Source: Desulfosporosinus shakirovi
GTDB taxonomy: Bacteria; Bacillota; Desulfitobacteriia; Desulfitobacteriales; Desulfitobacteriaceae
Assembly: GCF_020595055.1 (NCBI RefSeq)
Contig: NZ_JAJDOO010000008.1
Span: forward strand, 62,001-126,000
DNA length: 64,000 bases
Direction: 5' to 3'
Both the position numbers and the translations under genes were made by a program. Below are positions 46,082 through 56,065 of this stretch, piece after piece. Below the pieces are notes generated by a model. It worked only from the letters and a program-made list of their open reading frames with translations, was not told the DNA's origin and searched no databases. The first letter of the stretch is position 1. Each line of letters opens with the position of its first letter.

Positions 46082-47830
46082 CTAACATGTTTTGCCTTGA
46101 TCAGGCAAATTAGCGACTATGTTTGTAACTGCCTTATTAACCACTCCAAAATCCAATCTGCTTAAAACCTCTTCAAGGGGAGGCCTGGTCTCGACTTTCT
46201 CCAGCTTAATTGTTGAGGTCAGCGCAAGATTCAGAACTTCTGAGAGTTCTTCCACGGAAATAATTTCTATCTCCTTCTTAAACTCCGAAAAACGTTCTTG
46301 ATAATTCTCTTTAGGAATCAAAACTCGTTTGCACCCGGCCTGTTTGGCAGCCTCAATCTTAGCCGCAACACCCCCTATAGGGTTAACCCGCCCACGAATG
46401 GAGAGTTCCCCGGTCATAGCCAAATAATTGTCAACTTTTTCTTGGCGTATAGCGGACACTGTAGCGGTTGCAATGGCAATTCCCGCAGAGGGACCGTCTA
46501 CCGGACCTCCCCCCGGAAAGTTGACGTGGATATCAAAATTTTTAGGCTCCACTCCCATTTGCCGTCTCAGAACAGTCAAAACATTTTCCACCGAACTTCG
46601 AGCCATACTTTTACGTCGAAACTTCTTCTCTGAATCCCCTTGTTCTTCTTCCTCCACAATCCCCGTCACTAATAGTTCGCCGGTGCCCGGAGTTACAGGA
46701 AGAGCCGTGACTTCTAACTCCAGAAGTCTTCCCATATTGGGACCATAGACGGCCAGACCGTTCACTACCCCGACACATGGCTCTGTCGGCACCTTTTTAT
46801 CCGGCCGGGGAGCGTATTGGCCGGTTGCTACAACCCATTCTGCAATTTCTACATTGATTTCCGACAATTCATCGGTGAGGGCCACTCCTGCGGCAAGCTG
46901 AACCATATTTACGGTTTCGCGGCCATTACTGGCAAACTGTTTGATGACATCAACAGCCTCCGGGGTAATGGGCATTTCCATCTTGGCTGCAGCTACCTGA
47001 GCGATTTCTGCTATTTCATCCGGAAGCAATCCCCGGAAGTAAACCTCCATACACCGGGAGCGGATGGCAGGCGGAATTTGATCCGGGCTCCGAGTGGTTG
47101 CCCCCACAAGTCTAAAATCCGCCGGCAGACCGTTTTGAAATATATCATGAATATGTTGTGGAATATTTAAGTCTTCCGAGCTGTAATAGGCGCTTTCCAG
47201 GGTTACTTTACGATCTTCTAAAACCTTTAAAAGCTTGTTGATTTGAATGGGATGAAGCTCCCCAATTTCGTCGATAAATAAAATTCCGCCATGTGCTTTG
47301 GTGACGGCTCCCTGTTTAGGCTGGGGAATTCCCGCTAAACCCATGGCACCAGCCCCCTGATAAATGGGGTCATGAACCGAGCCTATCAAAGGGTCTGCAA
47401 TTCCCCTCTCATCAAAACGTGCAGTTGCACCATCAATTTCAGTAAAATGGGCACTTCCTTTAAAGGGAGACAGAGTATTGTTCTTAGCCTCTTCTAAGAT
47501 TAACCGAGCAGCAGCCGTTTTGCCGACACCGGGAGGCCCATAGATGAGTACATGCTGTGGATTCGGGCCGCATAAGGCAGCTCGCAAGGCTTTAATTCCC
47601 TCTTTTTGCCCAATGATTTCCTCAAAATGTACGGGTCGAGTCTTCTCTGATAAAGGGGTGGTTAAAGCAATCTTTCGCATGGTTTGCAGTTTTTCCAGTT
47701 CTTTGCGTGATTCTCGTTCTACGGAGACTTTATTTCCCTGTTGAGACTTGAGCATTCCCCAAAAGTAAAGCCCAATCACAACGGCAAATATTAACTGAAC
47801 CATCATGACTATTCCGCTGAGTCCATTCAT
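46082..47830 (-). CDS. lonB: Sporulation-type protease LonB
   Basis: A 582-residue Lon-like protease of the LonB type. It lacks the LonA N-domain and instead starts with one membrane helix (residues ~9-27). AAA+ Walker [14 protein letters not shown] is near 100, Walker [11 protein letters not shown] follows, and the protease Ser (VDGPSAG) and Lys ([14 protein letters not shown]) are present. In Bacillus lonB is forespore-expressed; the gene here supports a spore-forming host. ATG 47830 follows AGGAGGG. Confidence 0.92.
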   Translation of the reverse strand: MNGLSGIVMMVQLIFAVVIGLYFWGMLKSQQGNKVSVERESRKELEKLQTMRKIALTTPLSEKTRPVHFEEIIGQKEGIKALRAALCGPNPQHVLIYGPPGVGKTAAARLILEEAKNNTLSPFKGSAHFTEIDGATARFDERGIADPLIGSVHDPIYQGAGAMGLAGIPQPKQGAVTKAHGGILFIDEIGELHPIQINKLLKVLEDRKVTLESAYYSSEDLNIPQHIHDIFQNGLPADFRLVGATTRSPDQIPPAIRSRCMEVYFRGLLPDEIAEIAQVAAAKMEMPITPEAVDVIKQFASNGRETVNMVQLAAGVALTDELSEINVEIAEWVVATGQYAPRPDKKVPTEPCVGVVNGLAVYGPNMGRLLELEVTALPVTPGTGELLVTGIVEEEEQGDSEKKFRRKSMARSSVENVLTVLRRQMGVEPKNFDIHVNFPGGGPVDGPSAGIAIATATVSAIRQEKVDNYLAMTGELSIRGRVNPIGGVAAKIEAAKQAGCKRVLIPKENYQERFSEFKKEIEIISVEELSEVLNLALTSTIKLEKVETRPPLEEVLSRLDFGVVNKAVTNIVANLPDQGKTC

Positions 47831-47918
47831 GCACAAATTTCCCTCCTAGCAATCTCTCTTATTTTAGTATTGCCATAAAGTAGGGAAAAAACCCTTAGAA
47901 AGGAGGACAAGCAAAAAA

Positions 47919-47952
47919 ACACCGGGGATGCTTATATTAAGCAACCCGGTGT
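47919..47952 (-). terminator. Terminator after clpX
   Basis: ACACCGGG (47919-47926) and CCCGGTGT (47945-47952), then T7 on the minus strand. Confidence 0.85.
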
Positions 47953-48098
47953 TTAGTATTTTTCAACTGAACTTTATTAGATGCCCAGTAAACTTACCAG
48001 GCAAAATATTCAATGTGCAATGTCGATATACAACTTCGACACACGTAACTAACCTTCAGTAAATGTGAAGCCTTAAAAACTGTATACTCACACTTTAC

Positions 48099-49364
48099 TT
48101 AAGCCGATTCTTCTTTTTTACCCTTTTTAACCTTATCCGTCATCACTAAAAGGGGCTCTTCTTTCTTCATGACCACTTCCGGTGTAACGACACATTTAGA
48201 AACGTCATTACGCGAAGGCAAATCATACATGACGTTGAGCATGAGATCCTCAAGAATTGACCTAAGTCCTCGTGCTCCCGTGTTCCTGCGAATCGCTTCG
48301 GCAGCGATGGAGGTGAGGGTTGCATCTTTGAACTCCAGGGTTACCCCATCAAGCTCCATTAACTTTTGATACTGCTTAATGAGAGCATTCTTGGGCTCCG
48401 TCAGTATTCGAACCAAGGCTGCTTCATCCAGAGCCTCAAGGGTTACAATGACAGGTAAACGCCCAACAAATTCAGGAATCAATCCAAACTTTTGAAGGTC
48501 AATGGGCAGTATTCCTTTCAGAGTTTCACCTACATTCAAATTGACCTTGTTGGGAATCGTAGCGCCAAAACCCATGGTTTTTTGTCCGGCTCGGTTTTGA
48601 ATGATTTTTTCAATCCCGTCAAAAGCTCCACCGACAATAAATAAAATATTCGTGGTGTCTAACTGAATAAATTCTTGGTGGGGATGTTTGCGACCGCCTT
48701 GCGGAGGTACACTGGCAACCGTTCCTTCAAGAATCTTCAGCAAGGCTTGCTGAACTCCTTCGCCGGAGACATCTCGGGTAATGGAGGGATTTTCAGATTT
48801 GCGGGCAATCTTATCAATCTCGTCGATGTAAACAATACCCTTTTCTGCTTTTTCCACATCGTAGTCAGCAGCTTGAATTAATTTCAAGAGGATATTCTCA
48901 ACATCCTCACCTACATAGCCTGCCTCCGTCAGTGACGTAGCATCTGCGATGGCAAAGGGAACATTAAGAACCTTAGCCAGCGTCGAGGCCAACAACGTTT
49001 TTCCTGAACCCGTGGGTCCCAACATGATAATATTTGATTTTTGTAATTCAACATCATCAATTTTCATGCCCAAGTTTATTCGCTTGTAGTGATTGTAGAC
49101 TGCGACTGAAAGTGCCTTTTTCGCTTGTTCTTGACCAATAACATATTGGTCAATGACCGCCCGAATTTCTTTAGGTTTAAGAATGTCTCCAATCTCAACG
49201 CCCAAATCATCCGTAAGCTCTTCCTCGATAATCTCATTACAAAGTTCAATGCATTCATCACAAATATAAACGCCCGGACCAGCAACTAATTTTTTGACTT
49301 GTTCCTGGGTCTTGCCGCAAAATGAACACTTGAGTTGATTTTTGTCTTCGGTGTACTTTGCCAT
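48099..49364 (-). CDS. clpX: ClpX unfoldase
   Basis: A 421-residue AAA+ unfoldase that feeds substrates to ClpP. A C4 zinc finger (CSFCGKT and CDEC, residues ~11-38) is followed by Walker A GPTGSGKT near 119, Walker B YIDEIDKI near 183, and the sensor-2 motif [12 protein letters not shown] 49364 has GAGGTGAG upstream. clpP is not adjacent in this window; trigger factor precedes clpX by 44 nt. Confidence 0.95.
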   Translation of the reverse strand: MAKYTEDKNQLKCSFCGKTQEQVKKLVAGPGVYICDECIELCNEIIEEELTDDLGVEIGDILKPKEIRAVIDQYVIGQEQAKKALSVAVYNHYKRINLGMKIDDVELQKSNIIMLGPTGSGKTLLASTLAKVLNVPFAIADATSLTEAGYVGEDVENILLKLIQAADYDVEKAEKGIVYIDEIDKIARKSENPSITRDVSGEGVQQALLKILEGTVASVPPQGGRKHPHQEFIQLDTTNILFIVGGAFDGIEKIIQNRAGQKTMGFGATIPNKVNLNVGETLKGILPIDLQKFGLIPEFVGRLPVIVTLEALDEAALVRILTEPKNALIKQYQKLMELDGVTLEFKDATLTSIAAEAIRRNTGARGLRSILEDLMLNVMYDLPSRNDVSKCVVTPEVVMKKEEPLLVMTDKVKKGKKEESA

Positions 49365-49408
49365 CCTCTCACCTCTATACCTCAGAATTCCCCCCAAGGC
49401 GTCGGGTT

Positions 49409-50692
49409 TTAGGTGTTCTGTTCTACTAAGAAGCTGACAGTCTTCTGACTAGTCATGCTTTGTTTATAGAACGGGAGCTCCCCACGCGCTATAAGGGTCT
49501 GTTTGAGCAATGCAGCGTCTTGACCGTGACGCTCACTTACTTTCTTGATCTCTTCGTCTACTTCGTCTTCCGTGACCTCAATTCCTTCTGCTTTAGCAAT
49601 AGTTTCTAAAACTAAATCCATTTTGACGCTTTCCGCAGCTTGAGGGCGTACTTGCTCCTGCATAACCTCCTCGGTTGAGTTCGTATACTGATAATACTGC
49701 TCAAGAGTCATGCCTTGCTGGGCAAGATTGCGGCTTAAATCATCCAACATTACTCTGATTCGTTCAGTAATCATAACTTCAGGAATTTCGACGCTGGCAT
49801 TGTCTACCACTTTAGCGACGATGGCTTTTGCATGTTCGTCTTTAACTCTTACTTCGGTGGTCTTCATTAACTTATTCCGCAAATCGGTTTTCAATTCATC
49901 CAGAGTCTCAAATTCGCTGACATCTTTTGCAAATTCATCATCTAGTGCTGAAAGTTCTTTGCGCTGAATTTTTTTGATGACTGTTTTAAAGACAGCTTCT
50001 TTTCCTGCAAGCTCTGAACTATGATATTCACCGGGGAAGGTAACGTTGACATCAACAGGTTGTCCTATTTCAGTACCAATTAAACCCTCTTCAAAGCCCG
50101 GAATAAAGGTTCCGGATCCGATGACAAGTTCATAATTCTCTGCTTTACCGCCAATAAAGGCAACTCCGTCAGTAAACCCTTCAAAGTCTAAGGTGACAGT
50201 GTCATCATTTTCCACTTTGCCCTCTTCGAGGGTGATAAGGCGAGCGTGCTGTTCCTGCTTGCTTTTCAGCGCTTCCATTACTTCTTCTTCAGTGACAACA
50301 GCTGCCCCTTGTTCGACCTCAAGTCCTTTATAGTCTCCAAGTTCAACTTCCGGCTTGACCATGACTTTTGCTTTAAAAATCAGGTCTTTACCCTCTTCGA
50401 TTTGAACTAAATCCACACTCGGACGATCTACGGGATCGATACCGCTTTCGATAACTGCTTCAGCATAGGCTGGTCCAACCAAATGATCTAACGCTTCATC
50501 ATAAAGGGCTTCTTTTCCAACGTGTTGTTCGACCATGCGACGTGGAGCTTTACCTTTGCGAAACCCTGGAACATTCACTTTTTTAGCTAATACTTTGGCT
50601 GCTTGATTCACCGCACTGACAAATTTTTCGGCTTCAACAGTAACTTCCAAAGCTACAACATTTTTTTCTAACTTTTCTACTGAGACTGACAT
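49409..50692 (-). CDS. tig: Trigger factor
   Basis: A 427-residue ribosome-bound chaperone and prolyl isomerase. The ribosome-docking signature GFRKGKAPR is near residue 42, the FKBP-type domain spans ~160-245 ([14 protein letters not shown]), and a long helical C-terminus follows. AAGGGGGAG precedes the ATG. First gene of tig-clpX. Confidence 0.95.
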   Translation of the reverse strand: MSVSVEKLEKNVVALEVTVEAEKFVSAVNQAAKVLAKKVNVPGFRKGKAPRRMVEQHVGKEALYDEALDHLVGPAYAEAVIESGIDPVDRPSVDLVQIEEGKDLIFKAKVMVKPEVELGDYKGLEVEQGAAVVTEEEVMEALKSKQEQHARLITLEEGKVENDDTVTLDFEGFTDGVAFIGGKAENYELVIGSGTFIPGFEEGLIGTEIGQPVDVNVTFPGEYHSSELAGKEAVFKTVIKKIQRKELSALDDEFAKDVSEFETLDELKTDLRNKLMKTTEVRVKDEHAKAIVAKVVDNASVEIPEVMITERIRVMLDDLSRNLAQQGMTLEQYYQYTNSTEEVMQEQVRPQAAESVKMDLVLETIAKAEGIEVTEDEVDEEIKKVSERHGQDAALLKQTLIARGELPFYKQSMTSQKTVSFLVEQNT

Positions 50693-50952
50693 ATGTTCTC
50701 CCCCTTAAACACTGTTTAATATATGTGCAAGGCAGCTGTGGATACTTCGTTAGTCTTGCCGTTTTTTTAAGACTACAAACCCCCGCTTAAGCCAAATACA
50801 TCTATAAAATTCACTAGTCAATTATACCAGACTTACTTCTTCTAATCAAATGATCAATCTTGAGCCATGCGTCGTCACGGATAACTCTAACTATTCAGGG
50901 TAAAATAATCTTTATAACATTAACACCGCAGCATGAAAGAAAGGAGAACAAC

Positions 50953-51660
50953 ATGCTTATTGTTGTAGTCAGAACCCTTATTTTATACATTGTGGTCATC
51001 ATAGCTCTGCGCCTAATGGGAAAAAGGGAAATCGGCCAATTGCAGCCTTTTGAGTTAGTTGTTATTCTCATGATTTCCGAGTTAGCTGCCGTGCCAAGTG
51101 AAAACATTGGGGTTCCACTCCTCAGTGGCATTATACCCATTCTGGTTCTCCTCACTGCAAGCCAAACCTTAGCCTACATTTCTTTAAAGAGCGAAAGGGC
51201 TAGAGACATAATTTGCGGCAGACCTAGTATCCTCATTGATCACGGAAAGATTTCGGAGAAGGAACTAACTAGAAACTGTTATAACATCAGTGATCTGCTG
51301 GAAGAACTTCGCTTAAATAACGTCCCGAACATCGCCGACGTAGAGTTTGCTATTTTAGAAAATAACGGACAAGTAAGCGTTTTTCCTAAGGCACAAAAAA
51401 GACCGGCTATCCCAGATGATTTCGGCATAAAGCCACCCTACGAAGGACTGCCGCTTACAATTATCATGGACGGCAAACTAAAAAAGAATTACTTAGAGCA
51501 AAGCAAGAAAGATCTGGCCTGGTTAAAAAGCGAACTCGAAAAACAAAAGATTTCTCAGATCGAAGATGTCCTCATTGCCAGCCTTGATTCCTCCGGAAAA
51601 CTCTACGTGCAAGCTAAGGCAACGAAAAAATCAAACCCATCAAAACATAGTGTGAGGTGA
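50953..51660 (+). CDS. DUF421 (YetF/YdfR-type) membrane protein
   Basis: A 235-residue protein with three N-terminal membrane helices, the conserved RLMGKREIGQLQPFELVVILMISELAA signature between them, and a soluble C-terminal domain (GRPSILIDHGKI...). This is the YetF/YdfS family found in spore formers, some acting at the spore membrane. ATG 50953 has AAAGGAG; an open extension to 50860 is not favoured. Followed within 6 nt by the DUF4363 gene, a common pairing. Confidence 0.85.
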   Translation: MLIVVVRTLILYIVVIIALRLMGKREIGQLQPFELVVILMISELAAVPSENIGVPLLSGIIPILVLLTASQTLAYISLKSERARDIICGRPSILIDHGKISEKELTRNCYNISDLLEELRLNNVPNIADVEFAILENNGQVSVFPKAQKRPAIPDDFGIKPPYEGLPLTIIMDGKLKKNYLEQSKKDLAWLKSELEKQKISQIEDVLIASLDSSGKLYVQAKATKKSNPSKHSVR

Positions 51661-51666
51661 AACCCG

Positions 51667-52047
51667 TTGCGCACCCTTTTAACCATCCTTGTCATTGTCA
51701 TGCTATTATTAGGAGGTTCTTTTACTTCCTATCAGTATATTCAAACCACGACTTACACAGCAGGGGAGCATCTTGAGCTTCTCGAACAATCCATCTCCTT
51801 TGAAAAATGGGAGGGGGCCCAAAAGGAATTGAGCACTGTTCAACAAAATTGGGACAAAAACAATACCTGGTGGAGCATCCTTCTCGATCATGAAGAAATA
51901 GATACGATTGATATCAGCCTGAGTCGCTTAGGAAGCCACCTTGCCAGGCAAGATGTCACACTTTCCCTTGCAGAAGTGTCAAACTTAAAATTTTTATTTG
52001 AAAACCTTTATGACAAGGAAAGATTTACTTTAAAGAATATTCTTTGA
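51667..52047 (+). CDS. DUF4363 family protein
   Basis: A 126-residue protein with an N-terminal membrane helix (LLTILVIVMLLLGGSF) and a helical extracytoplasmic part (WEGAQKELSTVQQNWDKNNTWWSILLDHEEID), the DUF4363 pattern. TTG start behind GAGGTGA, directly after the DUF421 gene. Function unknown; pairing with DUF421 is recurrent in Clostridia. Confidence 0.8.
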   Translation: MRTLLTILVIVMLLLGGSFTSYQYIQTTTYTAGEHLELLEQSISFEKWEGAQKELSTVQQNWDKNNTWWSILLDHEEIDTIDISLSRLGSHLARQDVTLSLAEVSNLKFLFENLYDKERFTLKNIL

Positions 52048-52303
52048 TCTATATTTTGATAAAAAAACGACCTATGTCTCCTAAAACCTAAGGTCTATGT
52101 TTAGGTGCAAAAAAGAAATTTCAACAAAGACAAAAAGAAGGGCAAATCCTATTATTAGATTCGCACTTCTCTCCAATGTATTCTCATCTTCTCTAAATTT
52201 TGTCTATTTCTAAATCAGAAAGGATTGGGTTATTTCCTTCTAAAGCTTCTAAAATAATAATTGTTCTTCTTCGGTATCAGTCACCCCCGTTAAATTATAA
52301 ATA
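52048..52303. other. AT-rich gap, no gene seen
   Basis: 256 nt between the DUF4363 gene and converging small genes. No clear hairpin terminator or coding frame. Confidence 0.4.
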
Positions 52304-52537
52304 TTAAATAGCTTCAAATGACTGTTTTATCTCACTATCTGTTAGTAACCCATTAAACGAGTACTCATCTAACCCATTTACAGTATCTTCAAATAGTTTA
52401 AAGTCAAATTCTTTTATTAGGGTTTTGAACTCTTTCATCCTATTAGCCGAAATAGTATTTATCAGTTTAGGGCAGTCGAGCGTATACAAGCACTGACTCA
52501 TCAAGTCACGACCTATTCCTAATCCTTTAGTTACCAT
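52304..52537 (-). CDS. Hypothetical protein (77 aa)
   Basis: ATG 52537 starts a 77-residue acidic frame (LINTISANRMKEFKTLIKEFDFKLFEDT...). The ATGG overlaps the putative original stop of the upstream gene, suggesting a once coupled pair. No family recognised; size and pairing resemble immunity or toxin-partner proteins, which is only a guess. Confidence 0.4.
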   Translation of the reverse strand: MVTKGLGIGRDLMSQCLYTLDCPKLINTISANRMKEFKTLIKEFDFKLFEDTVNGLDEYSFNGLLTDSEIKQSFEAI

Positions 52538-52541
52538 AGTT

Positions 52542-52799
52542 TTATATCATTTTCATCATTTTCTTTTTCATATTCTTTTTTTCTTTAGAAACATCATACT
52601 CTAACGGAATTCCAATAAAAAGACTTTTAATATATTGAGCTTCTGTGGTACGTATACCAAAATCAACAAATCTGCCAAATGTTTTTCTTGATATATTTGT
52701 ATTAGATTCCGGTAACTTCCAAAGGTTAACATGTAAATCTACATCTAGCTCTTTATTCCCCACAGTCGGTTCGTACCAAATGGCAAAACTTTCACTCAT
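52542..52799 (-). pseudogene. Hypothetical protein, probable 3' frameshift
   Basis: An 85-codon frame (FAIWYEPTVGNKELDVDLHVNL...) with a plausible beta-rich body and an odd lysine/methionine tail (KKNMKKKMMKMI). One added base in the A-run near 52585 would give the tail KEYEKENDENDIKLW and a TAA overlapping the next ATG, a more natural end. So a one-base deletion (or sequencing error) is suspected. Confidence 0.45.
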
Positions 52800-52817
52800 T
52801 AATCAATACTCCCTATA

Positions 52818-53075
52818 CTAAAGATAATAAAAAGATTGTGGTGGCTTAAATGCAGTAATATAAGGATTTATAGGTTTATCAAATTGAATTATTTCTCTAA
52901 TTTTTATTGCAGTTACCAATTGGGCATTATTTGTATATAAATCATATTCTTGCTTCGATAAACCTGAATGTATATAAGTTCTTTGCCATATTTCGGTTGG
53001 AGTATCACAGTAGAAAATTTCAGGCGTGAAAAATCCAATTATGCTTTTTTCTGGAGAAGTGGAACGAATTACATT
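52818..53075 (-). pseudogene. ASCH-like domain fragment
   Basis: An open minus-strand frame without a usable start ends at TAG 52818-52820 and reads TEIWQRTYIHSGLSKQEYDLYTNN...VTAIKIREIIQFDKPINP, resembling the C-terminal part of ASCH-domain proteins (W...GL(S/T)KEEFD.Y, then 'FDKPI.P'). The 5' part is missing and is replaced by sequence like a group II intron. Confidence 0.4.
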
Positions 53076-53082
53076 CTCATGA

Positions 53083-53160
53083 TGGACACCCTTGGTTTTG
53101 GCTATACACTTCCCACTATCAGGGTGTGTCAGGGACTTCCCCTTAAACTATGACTGTGCT
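53083..53160 (-). mobile_element. Possible group II intron 5' fragment
   Basis: On the minus strand the stretch GAAGTCCCTGACACACCC, then AGTGGGAAGTGTATAGCC, then AAGGGTGTCCATCATGAG resembles the conserved domain-I part of bacterial group II introns. No intron-encoded protein follows. From memory of the motif only; needs a covariance-model search. Confidence 0.35.
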
Positions 53161-53178
53161 TACGCAGGGCGAACCACA

Positions 53179-53213
53179 AAAGGCAGTTAACCCTTTATAG
53201 GTCAACTGCCTTT
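53179..53213. terminator. Terminator downstream of tRNA-Leu
   Basis: AAAGGCAGTT (53179-53188) and AACTGCCTTT (53204-53213). Confidence 0.75.
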
Positions 53214-53225
53214 AACCAGCTTAAT

Positions 53226-53309
53226 TGGTGCGAGAGACAGGACTTGAACCTGCACGGTTTACCCGCTGGAACCTAAATCCAGTGCGTCTGCCAGTTCCGC
53301 CACTCTCGC
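53226..53309 (-). tRNA. tRNA-Leu (UAG)
   Basis: GCGAGAG acceptor, anticodon loop TTTAGGT giving UAG, a long variable arm (CGGGTAAACCG) as in class II tRNAs, and encoded CCA. Confidence 0.95.
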
Positions 53310-53639
53310 AAGATAATTATTGCAACAAAGAGAATTCTACCATAATTTTTAGGGTATGACAAGTGTTAGGTTTTAACAACTTTTACTTCTATAACATGGC
53401 CTATACACTTAGGAGATATATTTGAGATTTGAATAGCGCTCTCCTAAAAACATTCGTATCTCCTACAGCTAAAAAGTATCCCATGGGGTAATTTTTGGTT
53501 TATAATCAATCACCCGCAATGTAATATTAGACGCAACTATTTCTGAAATGTTCTGGTTACAATGCTCCTTGTGTTGAACGCTCCCCCACTTAAACACTGC
53601 GGAGTTTTGAAGATAAATCGGTGACTTCAATTCCCAAGA
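53310..53639. other. 330-nt gap, no gene seen
   Basis: Upstream side of tRNA-Leu and downstream side of a small membrane protein gene. AT-rich, no clear element. Confidence 0.4.
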
Positions 53640-53936
53640 TCAGCCCATGCTCTGCATTAACCAAAAATATTCAAAGATTAAAATCAGCAGATTAACTCCA
53701 ACTAAAGCCAGTAAATTCCGAAGCCAATTTTCGGGGTACTTCCAGTAATAAAACAAGCTATTGAATATGACTAAGAAAGCAGAACAGATGCCCCAGGGTA
53801 CATAAAGTTCTTGATCAGGCGAAAATAAATGGACAAACCATAACAATGGGAGAAACAAAAATACACTCAAAAATGTAATCATCGTGTATCCGATCAAGCG
53901 GCGCAGATCATCAGGACTCGGCTTCGCCTTGCTCAT
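53640..53936 (-). CDS. Small three-helix membrane protein
   Basis: A 98-residue protein with hydrophobic helices at about 14-38, 45-62 and 75-92 and a charged N-terminus (SKAKPSPDDLRR). ATG 53936 follows AGGGGGAAG. No family recognised. It lies alone between tRNA genes. Confidence 0.55.
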   Translation of the reverse strand: MSKAKPSPDDLRRLIGYTMITFLSVFLFLPLLWFVHLFSPDQELYVPWGICSAFLVIFNSLFYYWKYPENWLRNLLALVGVNLLILIFEYFWLMQSMG

Positions 53937-54069
53937 TGTCTTCCCCCTCATCTTCACAAGGTTTCTCACGAAGTAAGTATAACACGCATTATATAGGGTT
54001 CAAAAATATTTTATCCCTTCTATTCCCATCCCCATGGAATGCACTTTGATAACCTGACCAGCACAAAAA

Positions 54070-54091
54070 CACCGAGAATAAATTCTCGGTG
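54070..54091 (-). terminator. Terminator after tRNA-His
   Basis: CACCGAGAA (54070-54078) and TTCTCGGTG (54083-54091), then TTTTTG on the minus strand. Confidence 0.8.
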
Positions 54092-54105
54092 AAATCTTTG
54101 TATTA

Positions 54106-54182
54106 TGGGGTGGGTGATGGGGCTTGAACCCACGAATGCCGGAACCACAACCCGGTGCGTTAACCACTTCGCCACACCCACC
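54106..54182 (-). tRNA. tRNA-His (GUG)
   Basis: Anticodon loop TTGTGGT gives GUG; an extra 5' G opposite C73 (the His identity pair) is encoded, with CCA. Confidence 0.95.
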
Positions 54183-54199
54183 ATAAGAATTTGTTTAAT

Positions 54200-54276
54200 T
54201 GGTGCGCCTGGAGAGATTCGAACCCCCGACAACCTGCTTAGAAGGCAGATGCTCTATCCAACTGAGCTACAGGCGC
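54200..54276 (-). tRNA. tRNA-Arg (UCU)
   Basis: GCGCCTG/CAGGCGC acceptor, anticodon loop TTCTAAG giving UCU, CCA encoded; 17 nt from tRNA-His, same strand. Confidence 0.95.
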
Positions 54277-54342
54277 AGTTTCAAGGATACGATTTGTCAA
54301 CCCAAGTTACCACTTCAACTAAAAGGAAAACTGGGAATTTAA

Positions 54343-54419
54343 TGGTCGGGGCAGAGGGATTTGAACCCCCGGCCTCCTGCTCCCAAGGCAGGCGCGCTAC
54401 CAAGCTGCGCTATACCCCG
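54343..54419 (-). tRNA. tRNA-Pro (UGG)
   Basis: CGGGGTA acceptor, anticodon loop CTTGGGA giving UGG, CCA encoded. First of the Pro-Arg-His run. Confidence 0.95.
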
Positions 54420-54650
54420 ATTTGGTGACTTGATCAGTATAGCTCATCTTTAAGTATTCGTCAAGCAAAAGAGCGAAAAAATATCGGAGAATTTCACCAG
54501 AATTTCTCAGCCTATTTCTTAAGCTATTTCCCATCCTTTTCTTAAGGCAAAATCTAAACCCTCATGCATAGAACACCACAAATAACCTATAGAAATATCA
54601 CCCCAGACCCTATGTCCGGTTGAGAAATCAGCGCGGTTTATGGTCTGAAT

Positions 54651-55250
54651 CTAACCTTTGATTTTGAGGGCTTGGAGGATGGGGATCGCTTTTCGAAATG
54701 CTTGAGCTCGATGACTTAGCTTATTTTTTTCAGCCAGTGTTAATTCAGCCATGGTCAGTGCGTACTCAGGCACAAAAAAGAGAGGGTCGTAACCAAATCC
54801 ATCCGTTCCGCGACGTTGAGTTAATATTTGCCCTTCGACTGTACCCTCAGTCAGAAATTCCTCCCCTTCAGGAGTTGCCACAACTAAGGCACACCGGAAC
54901 CGCGCCTGCCTTTGGTCATCTGCCACGGTTTCTAATAGTTGAAGGAGTTTGTCATTATTTCGTTCATCATCCTTCGGTTCTCCGGCAAAACGTGCAGAAT
55001 AAACCCCCGGTGCCCCATCTAAGGCGTCGACTTCCAGCCCTGAGTCATCAGCCAAGGCAATTAACCCTGTTTTCTTAACGGCTGCTTTAGCTTTGAGAGA
55101 AGCATTGTCTGCGAAGGTTTCTCCATTCTCCTCTACGTCTTCCCAATCCTTAATATCTTGTAACGAAAGAACCTCAATCTCTTCATCTGCCAGAAGTTCT
55201 TGAAGCTCTCGAATTTTTCCTATGTTTTGAGTTGCAAGTATTATCTTCAT
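54651..55250 (-). CDS. rdgB: XTP/dITP diphosphatase (RdgB/HAM1)
   Basis: Cleanses the nucleotide pool by hydrolysing dITP and XTP. The 199-residue protein starts [18 protein letters not shown], has [26 protein letters not shown] near residue 65 and [10 protein letters not shown] near 150, all HAM1 signatures. It overlaps the end of rph by 4 nt (ATGA), a common Firmicute pair. Confidence 0.94.
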   Translation of the reverse strand: MKIILATQNIGKIRELQELLADEEIEVLSLQDIKDWEDVEENGETFADNASLKAKAAVKKTGLIALADDSGLEVDALDGAPGVYSARFAGEPKDDERNNDKLLQLLETVADDQRQARFRCALVVATPEGEEFLTEGTVEGQILTQRRGTDGFGYDPLFFVPEYALTMAELTLAEKNKLSHRAQAFRKAIPILQALKIKG

Positions 55251-55972
55251 GCAGTTGTTTCCACCGCAGATTTCTGCACTTCCATTAAAGTACGAATGCC
55301 CTTTTCGGCAAGTTCCAAGAAATTATACAGGTCTGTACGATCAAAGGGAATATCTTCAGCGGTCCCTTGGATTTCTACAAACTTCCCTGCGCCTGTCATG
55401 ACGATGTTCATGTCGACTTCTGCCTTCGAATCTTCTTCATATTCCAGATCCAAAACTACATTTCCCTGAACTTTACCAACGGAAATTGCGGCTAAGGTAT
55501 CTTGAACCGGATTTGTTCGAATAAGTTTCTTCTCCATCAAGTATTGAACCGCATCGGTCATGGCTACGTAAGCTCCTGTAATGGCCGCTGTGCGTGTTCC
55601 ACCATCCGCTTGAAGCACATCGCAATCCAACCAGATTGTTCGTTCACCCAGTTTCTTTAGATCAATAACTGAGCGTAAGGCACGGCCGATTAATCGTTGA
55701 ATCTCCATGGTACGGCCGGTGAGCTTCCCCTTACTAGCCTCACGCTGGGTCCGAGTTTGGGTCGCTCGTGGAATCATGGCGTATTCCGCAGTAACCCACC
55801 CTTTCCCTGTTCCTTTTTGAAAATGGGGTACCTTTTCTTCAACGCTGGCTGTACATAAAACCCTCGTTTCTCCAATCTCGATGAGAACAGAGCCCTCAGG
55901 TATGTTAGTAAATTGACGCGAAATTTTCACAGGACGTAATTCATCATTTGCCCGACCATTGGAACGTTGCAT
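55247..55972 (-). CDS. rph: Ribonuclease PH
   Basis: Phosphorolytic 3'-5' exoribonuclease that trims tRNA 3' ends, fitting the nearby tRNA genes. The 241-residue protein has RPVKI near the start, the [18 protein letters not shown] motif with active-site arginines near 65-90, and [21 protein letters not shown] near 115. Full length. Followed by rdgB with translational coupling. Confidence 0.94.
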   Translation of the reverse strand: MQRSNGRANDELRPVKISRQFTNIPEGSVLIEIGETRVLCTASVEEKVPHFQKGTGKGWVTAEYAMIPRATQTRTQREASKGKLTGRTMEIQRLIGRALRSVIDLKKLGERTIWLDCDVLQADGGTRTAAITGAYVAMTDAVQYLMEKKLIRTNPVQDTLAAISVGKVQGNVVLDLEYEEDSKAEVDMNIVMTGAGKFVEIQGTAEDIPFDRTDLYNFLELAEKGIRTLMEVQKSAVETTA

Positions 55973-56065
55973 ATTATAACCTTACCTTTCTTTGGCAAAT
56001 CTTATTGCTGAGTTTTAGTTTATCAGAATCACGACGGAAACGCCAATCTTCCCCAAGAATTTTTG

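Noticed and set aside
52968-53153. Plus-strand 61-codon frame
   Set aside because: It is antisense to the ASCH/intron-like remnant with no ribosome site.
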